From positions 1 through 20,355 of the forward strand of contig CAJOLG010000007.1 of NCBI GenBank assembly GCA_905235315.1: DNA of 20,355 bases, read 5' to 3'. This DNA is from an uncultured Solobacterium sp. (lineage in GTDB: Bacteria > Bacillota_I > Bacilli_A > Erysipelotrichales > Erysipelotrichaceae). The translations under genes and the position numbers were made by a program. The notes under the pieces were generated by a model. The model searched no databases, was not told the DNA's origin, and worked only from the letters and a program-made list of their open reading frames with translations. Positions 7,645 through 14,594 of this stretch are shown piece by piece. Every line of letters begins with the position of its first letter. Position 1 is the first letter of the stretch.

Positions 7645-7672
7645 AAAAAAAGGATCCTGCGAAAGATCCTTT
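7645..7672 (-). terminator. Terminator of icd
   Basis: On the minus strand an 8-bp stem AAAGGATC/GATCCTTT (7649-7656 with 7665-7672) leads into seven T. It starts about 20 bases after the icd stop codon. Confidence 0.88.
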
Positions 7673-7690
7673 CAAAAGCTGACCGGGGAA

Positions 7691-8899
7691 TCAGAGCAGG
7701 GATTCCAGTTCTGCCCGGATTGCCTGAATGAATCCGAGGCTTGACACTTTAACCGGATTGGGAAGGGAGGTGATCAGCACAAGATCGCCGGTCATGGTTC
7801 CCTTTGCGATCGTATTGAGGGTAGCCTGTTCCAGTTTATCCGCAAAGGTGACCAGTTCTTCGATGCCGTCGAGCTCACCGCGCTTGCGCAGGGCACCGGT
7901 CCAGGCAAAGATGGTGGCGACGGAGTTGGTGCTGGTCTCTTCGCCTTTGAGGTGTTTGTAATAGTGGCGCTGCACGGTTCCGTGCGCCGCCTCGTATTCA
8001 TAACATCCGTCCGGGGAAACCAGAACGGAAGTCATCATGGCAAGGGAGCCGAACGCGGAGCTTAACATATCCGAGAAGACATCACCGTCATAGTTCTTGC
8101 ACGCCCAGACAAAGCCGCCTTCCGATTTCATGACACGCGCCACCGCATCGTCGATCAGCGTATAGAAGTAGGTAATGCCTGCTTCTTCAAATTTCTCTTT
8201 GTATTCGCTGTCATAGACGGTCTGGAAGATTTCCTTGAAGTTTGCGTCATAGATTTTTGAAATCGTGTCTTTCGAGGAAAACCAGAGATCTTCCTTCACG
8301 CTCAGGGCGTAGCTGAAGCAGCTGCGCGCGAAACTGGCAATCGAGCTGTCGAGGTTATAGGTTCCCTGCAGGATGCCGGGACCTTCAAACGAGAAGATCT
8401 CCTGTTCGGATACGGTTCCGTCTTCTCCCTCAAAGACCAGCTTTGCGGTTCCCTTTCCCGGGACGCGGAATTCCGTGTTCTTATATACATCGCCATAGGC
8501 ATGACGTGCGATCGTGATCGGCTTCTTCCAGCGGGAAACCACCGGCGAGATGCCTTCCGCAAGGATCGGGGTGCGGAACACCGTACCGTCAAGAATGGCG
8601 CGCAGGGTTCCGTTGGGGCTCTTCCACATCTGCTTGAGATGATATTCCTCCATGCGGGCTGCGTTGGGGGTAATGGTCGCACATTTGACGCCGACACCGT
8701 ATCTGCGGATCGCATTTGCGGCATCCACTGTGATCTGATCATCGGTCGCATCGCGTTTCTCAAGGCCGAGATCATAGTATTCGGTATTGAGATCAATAAA
8801 CGGCAGTAACAGTTCGTCTTTGATCATCTGCCAGAGAATTCGGGTCATTTCATCGCCGTCGATTTCGACAAGCGGGGTTGTCATTCGGATTTTTGCCAT
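7691..8899 (-). CDS. icd: NADP-dependent isocitrate dehydrogenase, eukaryote-like type
   Basis: This 402-residue enzyme oxidises isocitrate to 2-oxoglutarate and CO2 with NADP+, feeding glutamate synthesis. It belongs to the homodimeric type that includes human IDH1, not the E. coli type. With the start at 8899 the residues fall on the IDH1 numbers: Ser94 in WKSPNGT, Arg100, Arg109, Arg132 and Tyr139. The metal site NYDGDVFSD is present, followed by AAHGTVQRHY and the ETSTNSVATIFAW block. The open frame extends to 8935, but the ATG at 8899 has an AGAGG box and gives the right N-terminus (MAKIRMTTPLVEIDGDEM). It has its own terminator and stands alone. Without citrate synthase or aconitase nearby, its place in a partial TCA route is inferred. 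Confidence 0.96.
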   Translation of the reverse strand: MAKIRMTTPLVEIDGDEMTRILWQMIKDELLLPFIDLNTEYYDLGLEKRDATDDQITVDAANAIRRYGVGVKCATITPNAARMEEYHLKQMWKSPNGTLRAILDGTVFRTPILAEGISPVVSRWKKPITIARHAYGDVYKNTEFRVPGKGTAKLVFEGEDGTVSEQEIFSFEGPGILQGTYNLDSSIASFARSCFSYALSVKEDLWFSSKDTISKIYDANFKEIFQTVYDSEYKEKFEEAGITYFYTLIDDAVARVMKSEGGFVWACKNYDGDVFSDMLSSAFGSLAMMTSVLVSPDGCYEYEAAHGTVQRHYYKHLKGEETSTNSVATIFAWTGALRKRGELDGIEELVTFADKLEQATLNTIAKGTMTGDLVLITSLPNPVKVSSLGFIQAIRAELESLL

Positions 8900-8943
8900 A
8901 ACAGAATACCTCTTATCAATGATGTACTTTATCACGCCGGGCG

Positions 8944-8963
8944 CACAGTCCGCAATGACTGTG
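8944..8963. promoter_or_regulatory. Dyad upstream of icd
   Basis: CACAGTC (8944-8950) and GACTGTG (8957-8963) form a perfect 7-bp inverted repeat with a six-base spacer, 45-64 bases upstream of the icd ATG. A weak minus-strand pair, TTGCGG then GATAAA 16 bases on, overlaps it. It could be an operator or a leader hairpin. Confidence 0.4.
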
Positions 8964-8979
8964 TTTCTCTCATCAAACG

Positions 8980-9008
8980 AAAAAGAAAAGACTCCCGGAG
9001 GAGTCTTT
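8980..9008 (-). terminator. Terminator of the 136-residue protein gene
   Basis: On the minus strand AAAGACTCC and GGAGTCTTT (9008-9000 with 8995-8987) form a 9-bp stem with a four-base loop, followed by a T-rich tail. It begins eight bases past the stop codon at 9016. Confidence 0.88.
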
Positions 9009-9015
9009 GGTTTCG

Positions 9016-9426
9016 TCAGGCCTGCGGCATCAGGATGCCGAAGGCAGCACCCGAACCGTTCCGGATCGGATTCTGTTTGCAGTAGGTCTCGATTTCGGAA
9101 AAGCTGTCCACAATGTTGTAGTCAACGGATTTCCAGTCGCGTCCGTTTCCGTGGGCATAGAAGAAGTCTTCAACGCCGGTTTCCGGATGATCTTCCGGAA
9201 GGACACGCATGGAAGGATAGTAATCATCCAGGGTGTTCCAGCCGATGATCAGGCCCTCGTTCTCATCGATCGGAGCCTTGTGGAAGACGGACATCCACTC
9301 ATCGTTCTTCCCGTTTCCGCAGCGGAATGTGCTGCCGACAAAGAGTTTTCCTTCTTCATCGCGGTAAAGCGTAATAATATTCCGAAATACATCGAGACTG
9401 TCTTTAAAGCTCATAACTGTTTTCAT
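9016..9426 (-). CDS. Unknown protein, 136 residues
   Basis: I do not recognise this family. It is a soluble, acidic protein without a signal peptide or membrane segment. It is rich in aromatic residues, with a central stretch reading GLIIGWNTLDDYYPSM and a C-terminal YCKQNPIRNGSGAAFG. There are two cysteines and no metal motif. It looks like a real gene: AAGGAGG lies before the ATG at 9426, a good promoter is placed 30-60 bases upstream (-35 TAGACA, -10 TAAATT) and a clean terminator follows. It is a single-gene transcription unit divergent from glnS. Neighbouring functions (icd, glnS) do not suggest a role. Confidence 0.85.
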   Translation of the reverse strand: MKTVMSFKDSLDVFRNIITLYRDEEGKLFVGSTFRCGNGKNDEWMSVFHKAPIDENEGLIIGWNTLDDYYPSMRVLPEDHPETGVEDFFYAHGNGRDWKSVDYNIVDSFSEIETYCKQNPIRNGSGAAFGILMPQA

Positions 9427-9456
9427 AATTCATAACCTCCTTTTGGGTCATTCCCT

Positions 9457-9485
9457 AATTTACTCACCCGAAACGGCACTGTCTA
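9457..9485 (-). promoter_or_regulatory. Promoter of the 136-residue protein gene
   Basis: On the minus strand TAGACA (9485-9480) is followed after 17 bases by TAAATT (9462-9457), 30 bases before the ATG. The -35 matches consensus at five of six bases; the -10 at four of six. Confidence 0.6.
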
Positions 9486-9660
9486 CCGGGTCTTGAAACT
9501 TTTTTCATTGTGAATGGGCTTACAGAAAAAATGAATCCCCTTCCAAAAGAAACCGCTTCCGAAGGGCAGATCCGGCGATTCCTGCATACGGTGCAGGCAT
9601 TGCGAACCGGGAATCCGGGAACCGGATGAATCGTGAGTGGAGGAAACGAAGTATTTATTT

Positions 9661-9666
9661 TATAAT
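9661..9666 (+). promoter_or_regulatory. -10 box of glnS
   Basis: A perfect TATAAT lies 30 bases upstream of the chosen glnS ATG. No good -35 sits 16-18 bases upstream (the region reads GTGGAG). A start here would give a very short leader and would exclude the upstream GTG at 9637 as a translation start. No T-box leader is visible in 9427-9696. Confidence 0.5.
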
Positions 9667-9696
9667 TTACAAAGCGTGAACCAGGAGAACATGAGT

Positions 9697-11436
9697 ATGG
9701 CAGAAGAAATGAAAGAACCGAAAACGGAAGAAGAAGTGAATCTGAACCGGAACTTTATCTATAACTTCATTGAAGAAGATATCGCACCGGGCGGACAGTT
9801 TGAAGGACAGACCGTGCATACCCGGTTTCCGCCGGAGCCCAACGGGTACCTGCATATCGGCCACTGCAAGGCCCTGTGCATCGACTTTGGGATGGCGGAG
9901 AAATTCAACGGTCTCTGCAACCTCAGAATGGATGACACCAACCCGGCAAAGGAAGATACCGAGTATGTGGATGCGATCAAGCAGGATATTCACTGGCTCG
10001 GCTTTGACTGGGGCGACCGCTTCTTCTACGGCTCGGATTACTTTGAAAAAGATTATGAGTACGCGGTGGAGCTGATCAAAAAAGGTCTTGCGTATGTCTG
10101 TGAGCTGACGCCGGAACAGTTTAAGGAATACCGGGGAGATGCGCAGACGCCTGCCGTATCGCCGTACCGCGACCGTTCGGTGGAAGAAAACCTGCGCCTG
10201 TTCGAGATGATGAAGAACGGGGAAGTGGAAGAGGGCAAAATGACCCTGCGGGCAAAGATTGACCTTGCGTCCGGCAACTTCAATATGCGGGATCCCGTCA
10301 TCTACCGGATCCGCCACATCAATCATCACCGCCAGGGCACCAAATGGTGCATCTATCCGATGTATGACTTCGCGCATCCGATCCAGGACGCGCTGGAAGG
10401 CATCACGCACTCGCTCTGTTCCCTCGAGTTTGAAGATCACCGCCCGCTGTACAACTGGGTGGTGTCCAATGTCTCGATTCCTTCCTACAAGCCGCGGCAG
10501 ATCGAGTTTGCCCGCCTTGGCATTGATCATACCGTCATGTCCAAGCGCAAGCTGCGCCAGCTGGTCGAGGAAGGCTATGTGTCAGGCTGGGATGATCCCC
10601 GCATGCCGACGCTGTGCGGTCTTCGCCGCAGAGGCTACACCGCAAAGTCGATCCGGAATTTCTGTGATTCCATCGGTGTCGCAAAGAGCGCCAATGTCAT
10701 TGAATTCCGTGAACTGGAGCGCTGCCTGCGCGATGATCTGAACCTGACGGCAGAGCGCACGATGGCGGTTCTTCATCCGGTAAAGCTCACCGTCACCAAC
10801 TATCCGGAAGGGAAGCGGGAAACCTTTGAAGTGGAAAACAACCCGACCGATCCGTCCCAGGGAACCCATACGATCACCTTCAGCCGGGATCTCTGGATCG
10901 AACAGGATGACTTCCTGGAAGAGCCGATTCCGAAGTACAAACGGATGTATCCGGGCAACGAAGTTCGTCTCAAGGGATCGTACCTTGTGACCTGCACGGG
11001 CTGCGTCAAAGACGAAGCCGGCAACGTGACCGAAGTGCTGTGTGAGTATGATCCGGATTCCCGCGGCGGCAATCCGGCTGACGGCCGAAAGGTCAAAGGC
11101 GCAACGATCCACTGGGTCGATTCCGGGAACTGTGCGGATGCGGAAGTGCGTCTCTATGACAATCTGTTCAGCGATCCGACCCCGGAGGGACCGGACAAGA
11201 ACTTCCTGGAGGCACTGAATCCGGAGAGCCTTACGGTTCTGACCGGCTGTAAGGTAGAAAAGTCCATGGTGGATGTCGCAAGAGAATTTGACGCAAGAGA
11301 AAACCGGACCGGCACAAATGCGCCGACCTTCCAGTTCATGCGGGTGGGATTCTTCTGCCTCGACAATAAAGACAGTTCGGCTGACCATCTTGTCTTCAAC
11401 CGCAGCGTCCTTCTGAAGGACGGCTTCAAAAAGTAA
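9697..11436 (+). CDS. glnS: Glutaminyl-tRNA synthetase
   Basis: This 579-residue class I synthetase charges tRNA-Gln with glutamine. The ATP-site motif PPEPNGYLHIGH has HIGH at 53-56, and the second motif reads VMSKR at 280-284. The N-terminal catalytic domain is followed by the two anticodon-binding beta-barrel domains, and the length is slightly above that of the E. coli enzyme (554). The frame stays open to a GTG at 9637. I place the start at ATG 9697, nine bases after AGGAG (9683-9687), because a TATAAT at 9661-9666 lies inside the longer version; ATG 9691 is the alternative. Many Firmicutes lack this enzyme and make Gln-tRNA with GatCAB, so its presence helps to place the organism. No tRNA or gat genes lie nearby. 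Confidence 0.97.
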   Translation: MAEEMKEPKTEEEVNLNRNFIYNFIEEDIAPGGQFEGQTVHTRFPPEPNGYLHIGHCKALCIDFGMAEKFNGLCNLRMDDTNPAKEDTEYVDAIKQDIHWLGFDWGDRFFYGSDYFEKDYEYAVELIKKGLAYVCELTPEQFKEYRGDAQTPAVSPYRDRSVEENLRLFEMMKNGEVEEGKMTLRAKIDLASGNFNMRDPVIYRIRHINHHRQGTKWCIYPMYDFAHPIQDALEGITHSLCSLEFEDHRPLYNWVVSNVSIPSYKPRQIEFARLGIDHTVMSKRKLRQLVEEGYVSGWDDPRMPTLCGLRRRGYTAKSIRNFCDSIGVAKSANVIEFRELERCLRDDLNLTAERTMAVLHPVKLTVTNYPEGKRETFEVENNPTDPSQGTHTITFSRDLWIEQDDFLEEPIPKYKRMYPGNEVRLKGSYLVTCTGCVKDEAGNVTEVLCEYDPDSRGGNPADGRKVKGATIHWVDSGNCADAEVRLYDNLFSDPTPEGPDKNFLEALNPESLTVLTGCKVEKSMVDVAREFDARENRTGTNAPTFQFMRVGFFCLDNKDSSADHLVFNRSVLLKDGFKK

Positions 11437-11439
11437 AAA

Positions 11440-11485
11440 CCGAAGAATCCACGGGGCCGCGCTGCGGCCCTGTTTCCGTCTTCGG
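11440..11485 (+). other. Large stem-loop after glnS
   Basis: Beginning four bases past the glnS stop, CCGAAGA (11440-11446) pairs with TCTTCGG (11479-11485), and inside it GGGCCGC (11454-11460) pairs with GCGGCCC (11464-11470). No T-tract follows, so it is probably a 3' stability element ahead of the true terminator. Confidence 0.6.
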
Positions 11486-11493
11486 CGGGCATG

Positions 11494-11523
11494 AAAAAAG
11501 GAATACCGCCGGGTATTCCTTTT
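11494..11523. terminator. Bidirectional terminator between glnS and the small membrane protein
   Basis: GGAATACC (11500-11507) and GGTATTCC (11512-11519) form a perfect stem with a four-base loop, extended by A/T pairs on both sides. The minus strand ends in six T, the plus strand in four. It lies 18 bases past the stop of the minus-strand gene. Confidence 0.85.
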
Positions 11524-11540
11524 GCGAAGCGAAGATATGC

Positions 11541-11885
11541 TCAGCTGCCGGTAAACAGATTGAGGAGATCGGAAAACGACAGCGATCCGAGATCGATACT
11601 GTTGATGGATTCGCTGAGCTCCTCGTATCCCGAAGAGATCTGATTTGCGGTCTCCTGGATCGAGTGCAGCGTATCGTACATATCTTTGAAGAACCTGATA
11701 ATTCCGGGCAGGTATTTTGCCAGCAGGATGATGATTACCACCAGGATCACCACACGCACGGCAATTGAAATAATGCGCAGGGTCTCTTCCCGGCGTTTTT
11801 CTTCCACCAGTTCGATGAGCAGATCCCGTGTGCTCATTTCACTCGGTTCCTGCCGCTTCAGGACGTTTTTTTGAATCGGATCCAT
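11541..11885 (-). CDS. Small single-pass membrane protein of unknown function
   Basis: This 114-residue protein has a charged, glutamate- and arginine-rich N-terminus (about 1-36), one strongly hydrophobic segment rich in Ile and Val (about 38-58), and a C-terminal part (65-114) with a heptad-like Ser/Glu/Ile pattern and little positive charge. By the positive-inside rule the N-terminus is cytoplasmic. I recognise no family. GGAGG lies a few bases before the ATG at 11885, a perfect TATAAT lies 42 bases upstream, and a terminator follows, so it is expressed as a single gene. It could be a cell-envelope or membrane-complex accessory protein, but nothing in the sequence fixes that. Confidence 0.82.
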   Translation of the reverse strand: MDPIQKNVLKRQEPSEMSTRDLLIELVEEKRREETLRIISIAVRVVILVVIIILLAKYLPGIIRFFKDMYDTLHSIQETANQISSGYEELSESINSIDLGSLSFSDLLNLFTGS

Positions 11886-11926
11886 AGTGTACCTCCATGC
11901 AGACCGGAGATCTGCTGTACCTGTAT

Positions 11927-11932
11927 ATTATA
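11927..11932 (-). promoter_or_regulatory. -10 box of the small membrane protein gene
   Basis: TATAAT on the minus strand, about 41 bases before the ATG. The -35 position 17 bases upstream reads TGTATT, a poor match. Confidence 0.45.
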
Positions 11933-12022
11933 TCTTTATGATTATCGGAAATACACCGGCATACAGGTGTGATACTATGAACATGAACCGGCAGAAATGC
12001 GGTATCGGTTATTCGGTAACTC

Positions 12023-12051
12023 TTGACAGGCTATTCAGATGCTTTTAGTAT
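12023..12051 (+). promoter_or_regulatory. Promoter of degV
   Basis: A consensus TTGACA (12023-12028) is followed after exactly 17 bases by TAGTAT (12046-12051). The start of transcription would fall near 12058, only about 16 bases before the ATG at 12074. It is the best promoter in the window. Confidence 0.85.
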
Positions 12052-12073
12052 CAGAACATAGGAGATGATGACA

Positions 12074-12913
12074 ATGAAGTACAGAATTGTTTCAGATTCA
12101 ACATCCAATCTCAAGGTACTTCCGGGCGACATTGAGTATAAAACAGTACCGCTGAAGATACTTGCGGACGGACATGAGTTCGTGGATGACGCCGGCCTGG
12201 ATGTGGAGGAGATGGTTACTGCGGTGGAGAACGCCGCGGACACCAGCACATCCTGCCCGAACAGCGAAGAGTACAAACAGGCATATGAAGGCGCAGACTG
12301 CGTGTTTGCGGTTACCATTACCAGCGGCCTTTCCGGCAGCTACAACGCCGCGGAACAGGGCGCAAGGGAGTTTGCGGAAGAACATCCTGATGCGAAGATC
12401 CGGGTCATTGACTCGCTGTCCACCGGCGGTGAAATGCATCTGCTGATCGATAAGCTGAAGGAGCTGATGGATCAGGGGCTGTCCTTCGAGGAAATCAGTG
12501 AGAAGATCGATGAGTATCATAAAACGACACAGCTTCTGTTCTCGCTTGAATCCGTCATGAATCTCGCCAAGAACGGGCGTCTTCCGATGGCGGTCGCGAA
12601 GATTGCCAATCTTCTGAATATCCGCTTCATTGGAAAACCGACGCCGGAAGGCACGATCAAGGCGGTAAACAATGTGCGCGGCGCCCGCAAGAACATCTCC
12701 AAAATCCTGGAAGAGATGATAAATATGGGATATAACGGCGGAAAAGTCTGGATCTCCCATTGTCTGAATCCCGAAGCGGCCCAGAATCTGAAGAATTCGA
12801 TTCTTGAGAAATTCCCGTCCGGTGTGATCGGAATCGAACCCATGACCGGTCTTTGTTCATATTACGCCGAGCGGGGCGGAATGATCATCGGATTCGAAGG
12901 CGCACCCAAGTAA
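12074..12913 (+). CDS. DegV family fatty-acid-binding protein (FakB-like)
   Basis: This 279-residue protein belongs to the DegV/FakB family, which binds a fatty acid and presents it to the kinase FakA for incorporation into phospholipid. Family motifs are SDSTSNL at 7-13, the TSTSCPN segment near 58-63, the SGLSGSY loop at 84-90, the IDSLSTGGE segment and NGRL. Three in-frame ATGs occur at 12065, 12068 and 12074; the last is chosen since AGGAG (12060-12064) is nine bases ahead of it and the conserved KYRIVSDS start follows directly. It has a strong promoter and its own terminator. FakA also has a DhaL-like domain, but no fakA is in the window, and dhaL here belongs to a genuine DhaKLM set. 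The bound lipid is unknown. Confidence 0.92.
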   Translation: MKYRIVSDSTSNLKVLPGDIEYKTVPLKILADGHEFVDDAGLDVEEMVTAVENAADTSTSCPNSEEYKQAYEGADCVFAVTITSGLSGSYNAAEQGAREFAEEHPDAKIRVIDSLSTGGEMHLLIDKLKELMDQGLSFEEISEKIDEYHKTTQLLFSLESVMNLAKNGRLPMAVAKIANLLNIRFIGKPTPEGTIKAVNNVRGARKNISKILEEMINMGYNGGKVWISHCLNPEAAQNLKNSILEKFPSGVIGIEPMTGLCSYYAERGGMIIGFEGAPK

Positions 12914-12937
12914 GAGATCCGTTAAATGCATAACAGT

Positions 12938-12976
12938 ACTCCCCGGACTGCGGAACCGCAAAGCCGGGGAGTTTTT
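12938..12976 (+). terminator. Terminator of degV
   Basis: ACTCCCCGG (12938-12946) pairs with CCGGGGAGT (12964-12972), with an inner GCGG/CCGC stem, followed by five T. It starts 25 bases after the degV stop. Confidence 0.92.
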
Positions 12977-13052
12977 ATCCGGTTCTTTCGAATTTCGGAC
13001 TCCTATTTGAGGCGGTTCGCGGTAAAATTGAACTGCAGGAAACCACACAGCC

Positions 13053-13283
13053 ATGACAAAACGAAAACGCAGAACCGATAATCCCAATCCGCCGCAGGAC
13101 GGCAGCCGCAAGGTGATTCACGCCAGCTGGATTCATCAGAAAGTGAACAATGACAGCTCTGTAACAGGGTATTTTATTCTGCCGACATGTATCTGCAGTA
13201 ACTGCGGCTTCTTTGTGCAGAGTGAGCGGGAACGCTGTCCGAAATGCCGTGCGATCATGGACGCGGCGCCGGAGAAACCGTAA
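13053..13283 (+). CDS. Small zinc-ribbon protein, 76 residues
   Basis: The first 20 residues are very basic (TKRKRRTDN), and the C-terminal half holds a zinc ribbon: CSNCGFF near residues 48-54 and CPKC near 62-65, with one extra cysteine two residues before the first pair. A two-CxxC ribbon binds one zinc ion and usually serves nucleic-acid or protein binding. I do not recognise the family further. The start is supported by AGGAAA 12-16 bases upstream, a rather long spacing, and TAAAAT at 13023-13028 may be the -10 box. A strong terminator follows the stop. The basic tail next to a ribbon suggests RNA or DNA binding; this is inference only. Confidence 0.75.
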   Translation: MTKRKRRTDNPNPPQDGSRKVIHASWIHQKVNNDSSVTGYFILPTCICSNCGFFVQSERERCPKCRAIMDAAPEKP

Positions 13284-13289
13284 TCCGCA

Positions 13290-13320
13290 GCGCGGGTATC
13301 ATAAACCCGGGCTTTTTTTT
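13290..13320 (+). terminator. Terminator of the zinc-ribbon gene
   Basis: GCGCGGGT (13290-13297) pairs with ACCCGGGC (13305-13312) with one mismatch, followed by eight T. It starts seven bases after the stop. Confidence 0.88.
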
Positions 13321-13428
13321 GCATGAAACAGACGGCGGCAGAATGGCCGTAAACTTCGAAGATACGGACGGCGATTCCGTTAATAAGAGGATGTCCTGTA
13401 CTGAACCCGGCAATCGCAAGACACGCGG

Positions 13429-13434
13429 TATAAT
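13429..13434 (+). promoter_or_regulatory. -10 box of the HD-domain gene
   Basis: TATAAT, 25 bases before the ATG at 13460 and 12 bases before its AGGAGA site. No clear -35 is seen. Confidence 0.5.
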
Positions 13435-13459
13435 AAATGCGGAAACAGGAGATACGCCA

Positions 13460-14047
13460 ATGGAAGATCGGTTAAAGAAACAACTGGCATTTGCGCTGGA
13501 AATTGACAAGGAAAAGAACATCGTCCGCCAGACCTCCCTGTCCGGGCACGGACGGCTGGAAAACGATGCCGAGCACGCATGGCATATGGCGGTCATGGCA
13601 TATGTTCTGAAGGAATACGCCAATGAGGAGATCGACATCGGAAAGGTGATGATCATGTGTCTGATCCATGACATCGTAGAGATCGATGCCGGGGATACCT
13701 ACGCCTACGATGAGGAGGCCCTGAAGACGCAGAAGGCACGGGAAGACGCCGCAAAAGAGCGCATCTACTCCTTACTGCCGGAGGACCAGAAACAGGAGCT
13801 GACAGCGCTGTTTGATGAATTTGAAAACTATGCCAGCCCCGAGGCAAGATTTGCCAGGGCGATGGACAATCTCCAGCCGCTGATTCTCAATGTCAGTAAT
13901 GACGGCGGAGACTGGAAAGAGCACAGGGTTACTTCCCGGAACGTATACGGAAGACAGTGTAAGACAAAGCTCGGTTCAGAAACGCTCTTTGAGGCGGCGG
14001 ATGAGCTGATTCAGGAACAGATTCAGAAAGGCAATCTTCCGGAATGA
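13460..14047 (+). CDS. HD-domain hydrolase, YfbR/HDDC2-like
   Basis: This 195-residue protein is an HD-superfamily phosphohydrolase. The nearest known group is YfbR/HDDC2, whose studied members remove phosphate from deoxynucleoside 5'-monophosphates. The metal ligands are in the expected order: His39 in RLENDAEHAWHM, His70-Asp71 in CLIHDIVEIDAGD, and Asp136 in RFARAMDNLQPL. The frame is open upstream to 13244, across the terminator of the preceding gene, so the real start is ATG 13460: AGGAGA is seven bases ahead of it and TATAAT lies at 13429-13434. The activity is likely nucleotide clean-up in the cytoplasm. The substrate cannot be read from the sequence, and neighbours give no further hint. 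Confidence 0.9.
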   Translation: MEDRLKKQLAFALEIDKEKNIVRQTSLSGHGRLENDAEHAWHMAVMAYVLKEYANEEIDIGKVMIMCLIHDIVEIDAGDTYAYDEEALKTQKAREDAAKERIYSLLPEDQKQELTALFDEFENYASPEARFARAMDNLQPLILNVSNDGGDWKEHRVTSRNVYGRQCKTKLGSETLFEAADELIQEQIQKGNLPE

Positions 14048-14104
14048 TTCATCCGGATCCCGGATGCCTGCCTTCAGAACAGTGGAGAATCAGTGCATCT
14101 GCCG

Positions 14105-14110
14105 TATAAT
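14105..14110 (+). promoter_or_regulatory. -10 box of the double-glycine leader protein gene
   Basis: TATAAT 26 bases before the ATG at 14137. The -35 position 17 bases upstream reads GTGGAG, a poor match. Confidence 0.5.
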
Positions 14111-14136
14111 TTAAAGAGAAAAGGGAGGATTACCCA

Positions 14137-14457
14137 ATGACAGAATTCAAAACGATTAATCAGCTTACAAAAGAAGAAATTGCCCGGATCAACGGCGGCA
14201 CAGCAGCCGAGACCAAGGAGATTCTGGATTATATTCGCGATCATGACCCTGATGGCTACGCCGCCATTATCAACAGCCCGCGGAATCGGGACTGGGCCAC
14301 CCTGCGGTATCTGTATGACCACGGGGTCAATCTGGTGTTTTACATGCCGTCAGACAAAGAACCCAACTCCTACTATCTCGGAGACAAGGATAACCTGGAT
14401 TCTGCGGTACCGGTTTCTCACGCAGAACTTATGGCGTTAATCCGCGAGAAGATTTAA
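14137..14457 (+). CDS. 106-residue protein with a double-glycine-type leader
   Basis: The N-terminus carries LTKEEIARINGG at residues 10-21, which fits the double-glycine leader consensus (L-S-x-x-E-L-x-x-I-x-G-G) at every key position, with conservative T for S and I for L. In bacteriocin and peptide-pheromone precursors the C39 peptidase domain of an ABC exporter cuts after the GG. Cutting here would leave 85 residues that look acidic and folded: helix-rich at first, then LRYLYDHGVNLVFYMPSD, with no cysteine and no hydrophobic stretch. That is long and hydrophilic for a bacteriocin. A strong AGGGAGG site, a TATAAT box and a terminator show a genuine single gene. No exporter, immunity gene or sensor kinase lies nearby. 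The alternative is a cytoplasmic protein with a chance match. Confidence 0.8.
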   Translation: MTEFKTINQLTKEEIARINGGTAAETKEILDYIRDHDPDGYAAIINSPRNRDWATLRYLYDHGVNLVFYMPSDKEPNSYYLGDKDNLDSAVPVSHAELMALIREKI

Positions 14458-14481
14458 TGATTCAATGTGTCTGAACAAAGA

Positions 14482-14509
14482 AATACACCTGTCACCCAGG
14501 TGTATTTTT
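14482..14509 (+). terminator. Terminator of the 106-residue protein gene
   Basis: AATACACCTG (14482-14491) pairs with CAGGTGTATT (14497-14506) around a five-base loop, followed by T's. The reverse strand also ends T-rich, so it may stop transcription from the MFS gene, too. Confidence 0.9.
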
Positions 14510-14594
14510 GTGATTCTGTGCAGCCTGCACACAATCCCTGCGGAAAGGGGCTGGTACCGCTGAACCCGGCGGAAGCAGCCTTTTCCAATTGGTG

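Larger units (their letters stand above)
7321..7690 (-). other. Intergenic control region upstream of dhaL
   Basis: These 370 bases contain no convincing gene. From the icd end they hold two minus-strand terminators (7645-7672 and 7572-7602), an inverted repeat CTGCAGG/CCTGCAG (7448-7454 and 7474-7480), a 10-base direct repeat (7419-7428 and 7524-7533), a leader hairpin CGGGCA/TGCCCG (7387-7404) and the dhaL ribosome site. The dha promoter must be here, but I could not choose a convincing -35/-10 pair. Confidence 0.6.

Noticed and set aside
9427..9696. A T-box leader for glnS
   Set aside because: No T-box core sequence, specifier stem or antiterminator/terminator pair was found; the TATAAT box leaves only about 20 bases of leader.
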